Shown: positions 17,031-26,081, numbered from the stretch's first letter. The stretch: 64,000 nt of DNA from Novosphingobium sp. PhB57 (GCF_004342985.1 NZ_SMBO01000003.1:496001-560000); one strand, 5' to 3'. Made by a program: numbers and translations. Notes: generated by a model from the letters alone, not told the origin.

Positions 17031-18659
17031 TCATGGCACCAAGCTGGTCACCTCCAGCCGCTGGCCGGCATAGCTGGCGAAGCCGCCACTGCGCGGCTGG
17101 CCCTGCCCGTCGCGCGAGAAGTCGATCGCGCTGGGCCGCGCGCCCGAAAGCGGGCCGAAAGTCACTTTCAGCTTCATCTCACCCGGCTTCGGACCGGCCA
17201 GAACGATGTCGGCCTCATAGGTCGATGCACCGGCGGGATGGACATGCGTAGTCTCGCGGCCGTTGTAGAGGGCGACGCCATCGTCGCTGAAATCGACATA
17301 GGTCTTGGAGATCATCGCCGCTGTCCGTTCATAGGCGATGTACCCGGAGGTCCGGCCATAGACCTTCACGTTCACCGCCTTCGCCTGATCGGCCAGTTTC
17401 GGAACTTCGGTCATATCGGAAGACGCATAGGCCATCCGTTCGGGCGTCGCGCGCGCCTTCACCGCGGGGCCGGGCCGGTAATCGGGCAGCCGCACCATGC
17501 GGATGCGCTTCGTGGAACTGCCCCTGCGGTTCTCGATCCACATTCCCCTTTTGCCATCCGGATGCCAGGACAGCGGCGAGTTGAACACCCAGCCCGCCTC
17601 GGTACCCAGGTCCTTGCCGAGGTAGCCGTCCTGTCGCTGCGAGGCGGCGATATCGATGAGCGCCGGACCTATGCTGCCCTCACGCGAACTGCGCACGCCG
17701 GTAACGGCATAGGTATAGGCGAACATGCTCAGCCCCATGTTGAGCGCGGCGGGATAGGGCCGCGGCATCAGGCCCAGGATGGCCGGGTCGGTCTGCGCCG
17801 AAAACCGCGTCGTCATCGTCAGCCCCAGGCGTTCGTCGGGTGAGAAGATGGTGGTTTCGGTATAGCCAGGCGTATCGGTGACGGCCTGAAGGCCGCCGCT
17901 CGCCAGGTCCAGCGTGACCGAGTCCGGCAAGTCGCGCCTGATCGCCCCCACCAGCGAGAGCGCCGTGCCGCCGCGCACGAACTGCTTCACTTCGCCGCCG
18001 CGGACAGGCTGCGGGATCACCCCATCGGCATGGCGCGGGTCCGCGGCGAAAGGTTCGCGCGTGCTGACGATGCGCGGCGCGGTGATCCGGTAGCTGTCGC
18101 CTTGCCGCTGCAAGGTCCCCGTGAACACGGCCGCGGAGAAATTCGCGAAGAGCGTCGTCCAGGCGACGTGCCGGTTGTCAGGGGCGATCACCATTTCCGA
18201 CCAGCGATGGGCGATATGATCGCCGTCGGCGACTTCGGACGGGTAGAGCACCGGGATCAATCCGGCCTTTTCGCAAGTTTCCAGCGGGGTCGCGCATTCG
18301 ATCACGAAGTCGCCGAGGAATATCCGGCGATCGTCGGGAAAGACCATGAAGCGAAGGCCGTTGTCCTTCGGGCGCTCGGGGATCCGTCCCGCGAAGAACG
18401 GCCGAAGGGCGCTGCCGTCGTCGTTCATCGTCGCCAGCGTCAGGTCCCGCTCGTCGCCGCCGGCATGGCTTCGATAGGCGACGAGGACTTTGCCGGAGGG
18501 CGTGTACGTCGCCGAAATCAGCTGCTCGCCCTGGGCAAAAGGAACGGTGGCCAGATCGACCCGGCCGATGGGATCGGGATTTTGCGGCTCTGCCGCGGCA
18601 TCGGCAGCGATGAGGAATATCGCGCTGCCCAGCAGCAATACGCGTGATGCGACAGCCAT
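17031..18659 (-). CDS. Exported beta-propeller-like protein of unknown function
   Basis: A 542-aa secreted protein that I cannot place in a named family. The signal peptide is ASRVLLLGSAIFLIAADAAAE. Repeating blade-like strands with TolB/PD40 flavour (ATYTPSGKVLVAYRSHAGG, FMVFPDDRRIFLGDF, TIFSPDERLGLTMTT, SPLSWHPDGKRGMWIENRR) suggest a WD40/TolB-type propeller in the first ~420 residues. A different C-terminal beta domain then includes THVHPAGASTYEADIVL. ATG 18659 has GGAG upstream; an ATG at 18710 is in frame but poorer. A GCTAACG motif lies upstream at 18784. Confidence 0.7.
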   Translation of the reverse strand: MAVASRVLLLGSAIFLIAADAAAEPQNPDPIGRVDLATVPFAQGEQLISATYTPSGKVLVAYRSHAGGDERDLTLATMNDDGSALRPFFAGRIPERPKDNGLRFMVFPDDRRIFLGDFVIECATPLETCEKAGLIPVLYPSEVADGDHIAHRWSEMVIAPDNRHVAWTTLFANFSAAVFTGTLQRQGDSYRITAPRIVSTREPFAADPRHADGVIPQPVRGGEVKQFVRGGTALSLVGAIRRDLPDSVTLDLASGGLQAVTDTPGYTETTIFSPDERLGLTMTTRFSAQTDPAILGLMPRPYPAALNMGLSMFAYTYAVTGVRSSREGSIGPALIDIAASQRQDGYLGKDLGTEAGWVFNSPLSWHPDGKRGMWIENRRGSSTKRIRMVRLPDYRPGPAVKARATPERMAYASSDMTEVPKLADQAKAVNVKVYGRTSGYIAYERTAAMISKTYVDFSDDGVALYNGRETTHVHPAGASTYEADIVLAGPKPGEMKLKVTFGPLSGARPSAIDFSRDGQGQPRSGGFASYAGQRLEVTSLVP

Positions 18660-19056
18660 CGTTCCATTCTCCAGTCGGCGCGGTGGCTGCGCCTGCCTCA
18701 TGATCGTCATGAATTGTGCCCGCGTTTTCGAGCATGGCGTGGCAGAGGCTTCGCAAATGGCGGTTCGCTGGCAAGAACGATTGCGTTAGCGGGTTGAACC
18801 CCTTGCAAATCCTTCGCTTTTCAGCCGCTTTTCCCGTTCGCGGTTCGCGAATGGGAAACCTGTTTGCGTGAATTGGCCAACCGGACCCAACGGAGTGGCT
18901 GGTCCTGCCACCTATCTCAAGTCGATTTTCGCTGCGTATGTCGCGGCTTCATGCGGGTGGCCTGCGAGGGGCCAGCATCGACTGCCGCCTCGACTGCCGC
19001 ACGGGGAAGGTGTTAGAGGCCCGCGCCATTCACCCGGAAACACGAAAGACACGGCT
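18660..19056. other. Divergent intergenic region with hairpin and GCTAACG site
   Basis: About 400 bases between the unknown propeller gene (minus) and the DUF2322 gene (plus) with no convincing coding frame. It holds one copy of the GCTAACG motif (inverted, 18784-18790) and an imperfect 13-bp-arm inverted repeat at 18830-18858. The open frame upstream of DUF2322 (from 18868) lacks family similarity and is taken as non-coding. Confidence 0.55.
18830..18858. repeat. Inverted repeat, 13-bp arms
   Basis: The arms TTTCCCGTTCGCG and CGCGAATGGGAAA flank a 3-base loop (GTT), with a single mismatch. There is no T-run, and it lies about 200 bases before the DUF2322 start, so an operator or mRNA hairpin is as likely as a terminator. 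Confidence 0.5.
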
Positions 19057-19395
19057 TTGACGATCCAACCCGCCGCCGCCTTCAAGGACAATCTCCAGCA
19101 ACTGCCTCCGATCGACGGCATTCAGCGCATCGACCTGCTCGACGAAACCGGCGCGGTCGTCGCCGGGATCGAGAACCAGCCGGGCAAGCAAGGCTCCCTG
19201 GCCGTCTACAACTACCTGAAGCAGTCCTTCGGTGCGCTCGATGCGGCTGCGGCCGAGCATGGCCTGGCTATCTTCGCCGAACACACCCCCGACGCGCGCA
19301 GCCGGCCCGGCGCCCATCCGAATGTCGACCTCCTGCTCGACATCGCCGCGGGCGGTGCTCCCCTGCGTATCGAGGTGATCTCCGCCGCCGGTTGA
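19057..19395 (+). CDS. DUF2322 family protein
   Basis: Small soluble protein, 112 aa, of the DUF2322 family, whose function is unknown. Conserved stretches are FKDNLQQLPPIDGIQRIDLLD, AGIENQPGKQGSLAVYNYL, HGLAIFAEHTPDARSRPGAHPN and the closing LRIEVI. Family length (about 100-115 aa) and the conserved N-terminus argue for the TTG at 19057; the ribosome site (GGAAACACGAAAG) is weak. It is convergent with the TonB receptor and separated by a strong hairpin. Confidence 0.8.
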   Translation: MTIQPAAAFKDNLQQLPPIDGIQRIDLLDETGAVVAGIENQPGKQGSLAVYNYLKQSFGALDAAAAEHGLAIFAEHTPDARSRPGAHPNVDLLLDIAAGGAPLRIEVISAAG

Positions 19396-19425
19396 TGGCA
19401 GGGCGCCCCCCCGGCCACATGCGAA

Positions 19426-19459
19426 AACGGCCTCCCCCGCCATGGCGGGGAAGGCCGTT
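19426..19459. terminator. Bidirectional hairpin terminator
   Basis: A 16-bp inverted repeat with one mismatch (AACGGCCTCCCCCGCC / GGCGGGGAAGGCCGTT) centred on a 2-base gap. It lies between DUF2322 (plus, stop 19395) and the TonB receptor (minus, stop 19489). Very stable and well placed as a terminator for both. Confidence 0.75.
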
Positions 19460-19488
19460 GAAATCCGCCCGAAAGGGCTCCTATCGCA

Positions 19489-21837
19489 TCAGAAGCTGAC
19501 GCCCAGCGTACCGAAGACCTGGCGCGGTGCCGAGGAGTGGAACACGAGAATGGTTCCGTTGACATCGTCCGGTGCGAAGACGCTGTTGTCGAAGTTCGAC
19601 GCATAGCGCTTGTTGGTCAGATTGGTCACGTTCAGCGAGAGCTTCGCGCCCTTCAGCGGTCCGAAGTCGCCAAAGTCGTAGCCAAGGCCGAGGTCCACGG
19701 TGACATAGCCACCGAAGCTCTGGTCGTTGGTATAGGTATAGTACCGGCGACCGGTATACTTGCCCTGTACCGAAGCGGAGAAACCGTCCTGCTTCACCGA
19801 CAGGACACTCGCCAGCATTTCCTTGGGCGTATCGACCTGCTGCTTGCCCGCGGTTGCCTTGATGACGCAAGTCGCGCCGGTGCACCAGTTCAGATCGTCG
19901 TCATACGTGGACTTGTTGTACGAGGCCGAGTTGTACCAGTTCAGCCAGGGCAGCGGCTTCCACAGCACGCCCAGTTCCACGCCCTTGCTGGTGACGCTGC
20001 CGGCATTGTGGAACGAGTTGCCGCAGCCCGGATTCTGCTGCTGGTTGGTCGGGCAGGGATTGTACTGGAGCAGGCGGTTGTCGAACTTCACCCAATAGCC
20101 GCTGAGCGCGACCTGCAACTGGCTGCTGACGAAGCGGTAGCCGCCTTCGACGCTCTTCGAGGTCTCGGGCTTCAGGGTCTTGCCCTGCGCGTTCCACACG
20201 GTCTGCGAGACGGACTGCGGGCCCAGCTTGAAGCCGCCCTGGAACATGGCCATGTTCTCGGCATAGCTGGCGAAGAGTTCGTGCTGCGGGGCGACCTGCC
20301 AGTGCAGGCCGATTTCGGGCAGGAAGAAGTCCTTGGCCGTCAGGGAGCCGGTCGCGAACTGGCTGGAGGCCGGCGGCGGGGTCTTGGCGATGCCGTCCTG
20401 CGCCTCGGCGTCCGAGCGGGAGTACGTGCCCTTGAAGCCGAAGTCGACGGTGAGCGCGTCATCCAGCAGCTTGATCGTGTCCTGCACGTAGAACTGGCGG
20501 GTCTTCCACTTCGTTTCCTGCACCCACTGCGCCGTGTCCGGCTGGCCCTCCAGGAACTGCCCGATGTCGAACGGGCCGGTCACGTTGGTCCAGATGTAGC
20601 GCGCGGCGCTGCTCTTGTTTTCCTCGATCCAGAAGCCGGCCTGGAACTGGTTGAAGCCCACGTCCCAGCTCAGGCTGCCGAGCCCGCCGGTACGGTTGAT
20701 GGTATAGCGCGTGTCGCGGATCTGCACCGGCACGTCATCGGCAGTGGTCGCCGTACCCTGCTTGGACCAGCCGACGATCCAGTTGTTGCCGGCGCCCTTG
20801 TCGGTATGGTGATAGACCTGAACGCGGGCCTTGATCGCCTTGGTGATGTCGAAATCGCCGGCGAGGTAGAACAAGTTGTCATTGCGCAGGATCTGACCGT
20901 TAGTGAAGGTCACGTCCGAGTTCTTCTGCGGTGAAGGCGCGGCAACGCACTTGGTGGGCGCGGTCGGTCCCGTCACCGAGCAATAAGCGCGGTCGAGGTA
21001 CGACTGCCAGTCGGGCGCATAGCCGCCCCAGTCCCAACCGAGCCGACCCTGCATTTCCTTGGAGAGATAGGCATCGTCGGCCTGGTTGGTGCGCGAAATG
21101 TCGGCAAAGGCAGTAATCGTGCCGCCGGTGAAGGCGTACTTCGCCTTGCCGTTGAACTGCTTGCCGGTCGACTTGTTATAGGCGCGCTGGTTCACGAACA
21201 GGTCCTGTTCGCTGTAGTGGCCGGAGACATAGGCCGAAAAACCGCCATGCTCGCCGGTGTCGAAGCGCGCGAAAGTGCGCAGGGTATCTTCGCTGCCGAC
21301 CGTCTGGCTGACCGTCAGGCCGATGTCCTGGTGCGGATCGCTGCTGAAATAGGTCAGCGCGCCGCCAAGGTTGCTGGTCGAAGGGATGCCAAGGCCGGCG
21401 ATGCCCGTCGCCAGGTCGGCCCGGCCGAGGTTCTCGGAAATCAACGCGCGGCTGATCGAAAGGCCGTTGTAGTTGTTGTAGGCGCCGTCGCCCAGCGGCA
21501 TGCCGTCCAGCGTATAGCCGAGGTGGGTAGTGCTGAAACCGCGCACCTGCAGCGAAAGGGACTGCTCGTTGACGCCCAGCGCGTCGATCGACTGCGCGCT
21601 CACGCCCGGCAGGAAGTTCAGCGCCTTCTGCACGCTGGTACCCGGCGGCAGGGCTTCGAGATTGGAGGGCAGCAGGGTCGAGACCGAGCGGGTCTGGCCG
21701 CTGCCGATCACGACGATGTCCCCGAATTCGCTGCCATCCGCATCACTGGGCGCGGTATCCTGCGCCTGGGCCATTCCGGGCGCGAATACTGTAAAGCCGG
21801 CAGCAACCGCCAACGTGACAACGGACTTGTTCAACAC
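19489..21837 (-). CDS. TonB-dependent receptor (hexuronate locus)
   Basis: Outer-membrane gated porin, 782 aa. A signal peptide (VTLAVAAGFTVFAPGMAQAQD) precedes a TonB-box-like start, a plug domain (PPGTSVQKALNFLPGVSAQSIDALGV, LSLQVRGFSTTHLGYTLDGMPLGDGAYNNYNG) and a 22-strand barrel ending in the aromatic VFGTLGVSF. The start is GTG 21837 after AAGGGGGG. It is divergent from a LacI regulator and adjacent to uxuB/uxaC/uxaA, so the cargo is probably a uronate-containing oligosaccharide (inference from context). The Asn/Tyr-rich extracellular loops give no direct substrate clue. Confidence 0.93.
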   Translation of the reverse strand: MLNKSVVTLAVAAGFTVFAPGMAQAQDTAPSDADGSEFGDIVVIGSGQTRSVSTLLPSNLEALPPGTSVQKALNFLPGVSAQSIDALGVNEQSLSLQVRGFSTTHLGYTLDGMPLGDGAYNNYNGLSISRALISENLGRADLATGIAGLGIPSTSNLGGALTYFSSDPHQDIGLTVSQTVGSEDTLRTFARFDTGEHGGFSAYVSGHYSEQDLFVNQRAYNKSTGKQFNGKAKYAFTGGTITAFADISRTNQADDAYLSKEMQGRLGWDWGGYAPDWQSYLDRAYCSVTGPTAPTKCVAAPSPQKNSDVTFTNGQILRNDNLFYLAGDFDITKAIKARVQVYHHTDKGAGNNWIVGWSKQGTATTADDVPVQIRDTRYTINRTGGLGSLSWDVGFNQFQAGFWIEENKSSAARYIWTNVTGPFDIGQFLEGQPDTAQWVQETKWKTRQFYVQDTIKLLDDALTVDFGFKGTYSRSDAEAQDGIAKTPPPASSQFATGSLTAKDFFLPEIGLHWQVAPQHELFASYAENMAMFQGGFKLGPQSVSQTVWNAQGKTLKPETSKSVEGGYRFVSSQLQVALSGYWVKFDNRLLQYNPCPTNQQQNPGCGNSFHNAGSVTSKGVELGVLWKPLPWLNWYNSASYNKSTYDDDLNWCTGATCVIKATAGKQQVDTPKEMLASVLSVKQDGFSASVQGKYTGRRYYTYTNDQSFGGYVTVDLGLGYDFGDFGPLKGAKLSLNVTNLTNKRYASNFDNSVFAPDDVNGTILVFHSSAPRQVFGTLGVSF

Positions 21838-21876
21838 TTATACCCCCCTTGGATGCGAAAGCGCCGCGACGAGTTC

Positions 21877-22034
21877 ACGGCGCCGGCAACTTTCCGGAGC
21901 GGGCCTATTTCACGGATTGGTGACGGTTTCGCTACAATGCGGAAATAAATCAGTAAAACTTCCCGAGCGTCGTCAGCGCGGTCGAAAAACGACCATGTCT
22001 GTTCGGATGTGCGGGCGCAGGTGCCGGCGCCGAC
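21877..22034. promoter_or_regulatory. Two degenerate operator-like sites in the TonB receptor/LacI promoter region
   Basis: Two related GC-rich sites, CGGCGCCGGCA (21878-21888) and TGCCGGCGCCGA (22022-22033), lie between the divergent receptor and LacI genes. Both resemble the perfect palindrome TGCCAGCGCTGGCA found before uxaA, differing mainly by A to G in the half-site. LacI proteins bind such palindromes, so autoregulation is plausible, but GC-rich chance matches cannot be excluded. Confidence 0.3.
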
Positions 22035-22081
22035 TTGGGAAAGCCCTTGATCGCCGCCCGCAGGCCATTACACGACAGGCG

Positions 22082-23116
22082 ATGAAAGCACCGGAAGCGC
22101 GATCCCCAGGCGGCGAGCCCACTATCGACGATGTAGCCGCCGCCGCGGGCGTTTCGATCCGCACGGTGTCCCGCGTCCTCAACAAGTCGCCAAAGGTCAA
22201 CGAGAACACCCGCAAGTCGATCGAGGACATCATCGACCGGCTCAACTTCAAGCCGAGCCGGGGCGCCAGGGCATTGGCCATGCGCCGCTCGTTCCTGATC
22301 GGGCTGGTGCATAACGACCAGAACGCGCTGGTGCTCGATTCCATCCAGCGCGGGATCGCCAGAGTGGCATCGCCGAACGGCTACGAACTGGTGGTCCACG
22401 CCTGCCCCGATCAGGATGACGCCGTCATCGACGACGTCCTGGCCTTCATCGACAGGTCGAGAGTTGACGGCATCATCCTCTTGCCGCCGGTCTCGGGCGT
22501 ACCGGGCCTGCCCGAAGCGCTGGATACCTGCCCCGTCACTGCCGTCGCGCTGTCATCCATCCCGATCGAGGGATTTGCAGGCGTGGTCCTCAGCGAGGAA
22601 CGACAGGCCGGTGCCGAAGTGGCGCGCCATCTGCTCGGCCTGGGCCACCGCGTCCTGGGCCTCGTCAACGGGCCGGAGGGGGTCGCCTCCGCGCAGGAGA
22701 GGCGCACGGGCTTCCTGGGCGAAATCGCGAACCAGGCGGGGATCTCGCTGGCAGAGACCTCGGGAGACTACAGCTTCGCCTCGGGCGTCCTCGCGGCGGA
22801 AGAGCTGCTGAGCCGGGAGCCGCGCCCCACCGCCATCTTCGCGGCCAATGACATCATGGCCGCTGGGGTCATGAAAGTGGCCGCGACGCGCCGGATCGCG
22901 GTGCCCGACCAGCTCTCCATCGTCGGTTTCGACGGCAGCATCCTCACGCGCATGCTGACCCCCGCGCTCACCTCGGTCCTGCGCCCTTTCGGTGAAATGG
23001 CCGCCAGCGCCGCCGGGCAACTGATCGCGCGGATCGAAGGCAAGACGTCAACACCGACCACGCCCCATGCGCTGGAACTCGTGCCCGCCGAGTCCACGGG
23101 GCCCGCCCCGGCCTGA
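22082..23116 (+). CDS. LacI-family transcriptional regulator
   Basis: Repressor of 344 aa. A LacI-type helix-turn-helix (TIDDVAAAAGVSIRTVSRVLNKSPKVNENTRKSIEDII) with its hinge region leads into a periplasmic-binding-protein-like effector domain (RSFLIGLVHNDQNA ... PTAIFAANDIMAAGVMKVA ... LSIVGFDGSILTRMLTPALTSVLRPFGEM). I use ATG 22082; upstream in-frame ATGs (from about 21995) add an Arg-rich, non-conserved tail. It lies between the TonB receptor and the hexuronate enzymes and is the obvious candidate to bind the TGCCAGCGCTGGCA site between uxaC and uxaA. Confidence 0.93.
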   Translation: MKAPEARSPGGEPTIDDVAAAAGVSIRTVSRVLNKSPKVNENTRKSIEDIIDRLNFKPSRGARALAMRRSFLIGLVHNDQNALVLDSIQRGIARVASPNGYELVVHACPDQDDAVIDDVLAFIDRSRVDGIILLPPVSGVPGLPEALDTCPVTAVALSSIPIEGFAGVVLSEERQAGAEVARHLLGLGHRVLGLVNGPEGVASAQERRTGFLGEIANQAGISLAETSGDYSFASGVLAAEELLSREPRPTAIFAANDIMAAGVMKVAATRRIAVPDQLSIVGFDGSILTRMLTPALTSVLRPFGEMAASAAGQLIARIEGKTSTPTTPHALELVPAESTGPAPA

Positions 23117-23136
23117 CGCCGAAAGGGCCGCCCCTT

Positions 23137-24570
23137 TCAGTGGACGCAGGCAGGGTCGAGACGTCCCGCCGCCAATCCCGCGAGGCCGGCCTCCACCGCG
23201 CCGACGAAGCGGGGGTCCGCGCCGAGTTCGCCGAAAACCTCGCGCATCGCCAGCACTGCCCGCCAGTCTTCGGCGCGCTGGAGCAGCGGACCCGACAACG
23301 GATCGGTGATCGGCCGGCCCTCACGCGCGGCGGCGGCCAGGAAGCGCAGCCAGGCGGCGATGGGCAGCGCCAACCGCACGACCGGGCGGCCCGCTGCAAG
23401 AGCGGCGCGCACCGTGTCCAGCAGGCGATAGGGCAGCTTCTGCGATCCGTCCCAGGCGATCTGGGAAAGCAGGTGGCGGATCGCGGGATTGGCGAAGCGG
23501 GCCAGAATGTCCGAGATATAGGCCTGCAGGTCCAGCCCTGCCGGGGCGAAGACCGATGGCGCGATATCTTCGCGCATCAGGCGCTCGGCAAATGCGGCGA
23601 GTTCCCGGTCGGCCATGGCTTCGGCCACCGTTTCCAGCCCGCGCCCCAGGCCGATATAGGCCAGCGAGGAATGGGCGCCGTTAAGCAGGCGCAACTTGGC
23701 GGTTTCGAAGGGGCGAACGTCTCCGGTGAAAGTCACCCCCGCCAGGTCGAGCGCGGGGCGCTCCCCGGCGAAACGCTCCTCGATCACCCACTGCGTGAAG
23801 CGCTCGCGCTGGATGGGCCAGGCGTCCTCCTGCCCTATCGCTGCGGCGACACGCCTGCGCAGGGCGTCGTCAGTGGCGGGCGTGATGGAATCGACCATGG
23901 CGTTCGGGAACGCCGCATGATCGGCGATCCAGCGCGCGGTCTCGGGGTCGACCGCCTCCGCCAGCGCCAGGGTCGCGGCTTCCAGCTTGCGGCCATTGTC
24001 CGAGAGATTGTCGCAGCAGAGCACGGTCACGCCGGGCAGCCCCGCGAGACGGCGGCCCTGAAATCCGCGCACCAGCCAGCCGGTGAAGGATGACGGCATC
24101 CAGTCTGCGGACCGCGCGGCTTCGAGGTCCGCGGCGATGGCAGGGCTGGTGAAATCGAGCGTGCCCTCCGCGGCGAGGCAGTAGCCCTTTTCGGTCACGG
24201 TCGCGCTGACGATGCGCGTATCGGCATGGACCAGGGCCGCCAGGATCGCAGCGGGATCTTCGCGCGTGAGCACCCGGCCGATCGCGCCGATCACGCGGTA
24301 GTCGGTCTCCGCATCGAGGCGCGCCAGGGTGTAGAGCCCATCCTGCGGGTTCAGCGCATCGGCAACGCCGCGCGAATGGAGGCTGACCCCGGTCAGTCCC
24401 CAGCGAGGGTCTTGAGCCAGCAGCGTATCGAACGCGGCCGCCTGATGGGCGCGGTGGAAGGCGCCCGGCCCGAAGTGGACGACGCCCGGCCGCACGGCCG
24501 CGCGGTCGTACCGCGGCGCCGCGACCGAGCCCGGCAGCGCGGCCAGCGAGGCTTGCGAAAGGCGGGTCAC
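23137..24570 (-). CDS. uxuB: Mannitol-dehydrogenase-family hexuronate reductase (UxuB-like)
   Basis: NAD-dependent long-chain polyol dehydrogenase of 477 aa, closest in pattern to fructuronate reductase (fructuronate to mannonate). The Rossmann-like N-terminus reads VVHFGPGAFHRAHQA, followed by VTVLCCDNLSDNGRKLE, FPNAMVDSITPATDD and the C-terminal domain KLRLLNGAHSSLAYIGLGRG (Lys and His of the active centre). GTG 24570 overlaps the uxaC stop (GTGA, 24567-24570), so it is the second gene of a uxaC-uxuB operon. UxuB and tagaturonate reductases (UxaB) share this superfamily. Because the neighbour is altronate dehydratase, the true substrate should be tested. Confidence 0.88.
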   Translation of the reverse strand: MTRLSQASLAALPGSVAAPRYDRAAVRPGVVHFGPGAFHRAHQAAAFDTLLAQDPRWGLTGVSLHSRGVADALNPQDGLYTLARLDAETDYRVIGAIGRVLTREDPAAILAALVHADTRIVSATVTEKGYCLAAEGTLDFTSPAIAADLEAARSADWMPSSFTGWLVRGFQGRRLAGLPGVTVLCCDNLSDNGRKLEAATLALAEAVDPETARWIADHAAFPNAMVDSITPATDDALRRRVAAAIGQEDAWPIQRERFTQWVIEERFAGERPALDLAGVTFTGDVRPFETAKLRLLNGAHSSLAYIGLGRGLETVAEAMADRELAAFAERLMREDIAPSVFAPAGLDLQAYISDILARFANPAIRHLLSQIAWDGSQKLPYRLLDTVRAALAAGRPVVRLALPIAAWLRFLAAAAREGRPITDPLSGPLLQRAEDWRAVLAMREVFGELGADPRFVGAVEAGLAGLAAGRLDPACVH

Positions 24571-26012
24571 GCCAGCTCCACCACGCGCGACGCCGGGGCC
24601 TCCAGGCCATAGGCCTTGCGCACGAGACCCAGGGTCAGTTTCTGCGCCAGCTCTGCCGCTTCCCAATCCGCCAGGCGATGCTCCGCGACGAGCCGCGCCA
24701 GAAAGCCGCAGTCGATGCGGCGCGCCACGTCGTGCCGGGCCGGGATCGACAGGAACGCGCGGGTATCGTCGTTGAACCCTACCGTATTGTAGAAGCCTGC
24801 GGTCTCCGTGGTCATTTCGCGGAAGCGGCGCATGCCCTCCGGGCTATCGTGGAACCACCAGGCCGGGCCAAGGCGCAAGGCGGGGTAATGGCCCGCTAGC
24901 GGCGCCAGTTCCCGCGCGTAAGTCGTCTCGTCCAGGGTGAAGAGAATGACGGTAAGACCGGGCTCGTTGCCGAACAGGTCGAGCATCGGGCGCAGCGCCT
25001 CGACATATTCGGTGCCGCGCGGAATGTCCGCCCCTTTGTCTCGGCCGTGGCTGGCGAAGAGACGCGCGTTGTGGTTGCGTGTGGCGCCAGGGTGGATCTG
25101 CATGGTCATGCCGTCCTCCAGGCTCATCCGCGCCATCTCGGTGAGCATCTGCGCCCGGAACAGCTCGGCTTCCGCGGCATCGGCCTTGCCGCCCATGACT
25201 TTGGCGAACAGCGCCTCGCACGCCGCAGTCGAGAGGTCGGCGGTGCGCGCGCTGAGGAAACCGTGGTCCGTCGCCGTGGCGCCCATCTCCCGGAAATCGG
25301 CGCGGCGCTTGCGGTGTGCGGCGAGGTATCCCTGCCAGCTCCCCACGTCCTCGCCCGAGAGCTGTGCGAACCGGGCAAGGTCACGCGCGAAGGAATCGTG
25401 CTCGGGATCGATCACCGAATCCGGGCGATAGGTAGTGACCACATTGCCCTTCCAGCCCGAAGCGCGGATCGCCTTGTGGTGCTTCAGATCGTCGCCCGCG
25501 CCTTCGGTGGTGGCGAGCAGTTCGATGTTGAACCGCTCGAACAGCGCGCGCGGCCGGAATGCGGGCGAGGCCAGCGCCTCTGCTATCGTGTCGTAGTAAT
25601 GGTCCGCCGAACCGGCATCCAGCGTGACCGCGATGCCGAAGACTTCGGCAAAGACATGGTCCAGCCACATGCTGGAAGGCGTCCCTCGGAACAAGTGCCA
25701 GTTCGCTGCGAACAGACGCCAGGCCTCGCGCGGATCGGTATCGGGCAGAAGCCCGCCCTTGCGCGGCACGGCCAGCGCATCGAGGTCGATCCCCTGCGAA
25801 TAGAGCATCCGGAACAGGTAGTGGTCGGGTGCCAGCAGAAGCTCGGTCGCATTGGTCCAGGCGGCATCGGAAGCGAACCACGCGGGATCGGTGTGCCCGT
25901 GCGGGCTGACGATCGGCAACCCCGCCACTTGCGCATAGAGTTCGCGCGCGATGGCCCGCGTGCCGGGATCGGCGGGGAACAGGCGGTCGGGGTGAAGCGA
26001 AAGCTGCGGCAT
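24567..26012 (-). CDS. uxaC: Uronate isomerase (glucuronate/galacturonate isomerase)
   Basis: Amidohydrolase-superfamily isomerase of 481 aa, converting D-glucuronate to D-fructuronate and D-galacturonate to D-tagaturonate in the cytosol. The family signatures are LPIVSPHGHTDPAWFA near the N-terminus, AEVFGIAVTLD, ELLATTEGAGDDLKHH, MQIHPGATRNHN and the C-terminal FNDDTRAFLSIPARHDVARR. Start ATG 26012 follows AAGGAGATTCCGG, an excellent ribosome site. Its promoter region is shared with the divergent uxaA and contains a perfect palindromic operator. Confidence 0.95.
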   Translation of the reverse strand: MPQLSLHPDRLFPADPGTRAIARELYAQVAGLPIVSPHGHTDPAWFASDAAWTNATELLLAPDHYLFRMLYSQGIDLDALAVPRKGGLLPDTDPREAWRLFAANWHLFRGTPSSMWLDHVFAEVFGIAVTLDAGSADHYYDTIAEALASPAFRPRALFERFNIELLATTEGAGDDLKHHKAIRASGWKGNVVTTYRPDSVIDPEHDSFARDLARFAQLSGEDVGSWQGYLAAHRKRRADFREMGATATDHGFLSARTADLSTAACEALFAKVMGGKADAAEAELFRAQMLTEMARMSLEDGMTMQIHPGATRNHNARLFASHGRDKGADIPRGTEYVEALRPMLDLFGNEPGLTVILFTLDETTYARELAPLAGHYPALRLGPAWWFHDSPEGMRRFREMTTETAGFYNTVGFNDDTRAFLSIPARHDVARRIDCGFLARLVAEHRLADWEAAELAQKLTLGLVRKAYGLEAPASRVVELA

Positions 26013-26049
26013 CCGGAATCTCCTTGGCTGCCGTCCGAATATCGAGTTG

Positions 26050-26063
26050 TGCCAGCGCTGGCA
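26050..26063. promoter_or_regulatory. Perfect 14-bp palindromic operator between uxaC and uxaA
   Basis: TGCCAGCGCTGGCA is a perfect palindrome in the 69-bp gap between the divergent uxaC and uxaA starts. Size, symmetry and the central CG fit LacI-family operators, and a LacI gene is 3 kb away in the same locus. One bound repressor here could block both directions. Confidence 0.6.
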
Positions 26064-26081
26064 ATGGCGTATCGTCGGCCC

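Noticed and set aside
25047..26081. N-terminal extension of altronate dehydratase
   Set aside because: The frame stays open antisense to uxaC, but UxaA family proteins begin with the SAF domain at 26082 and their length fits that start.
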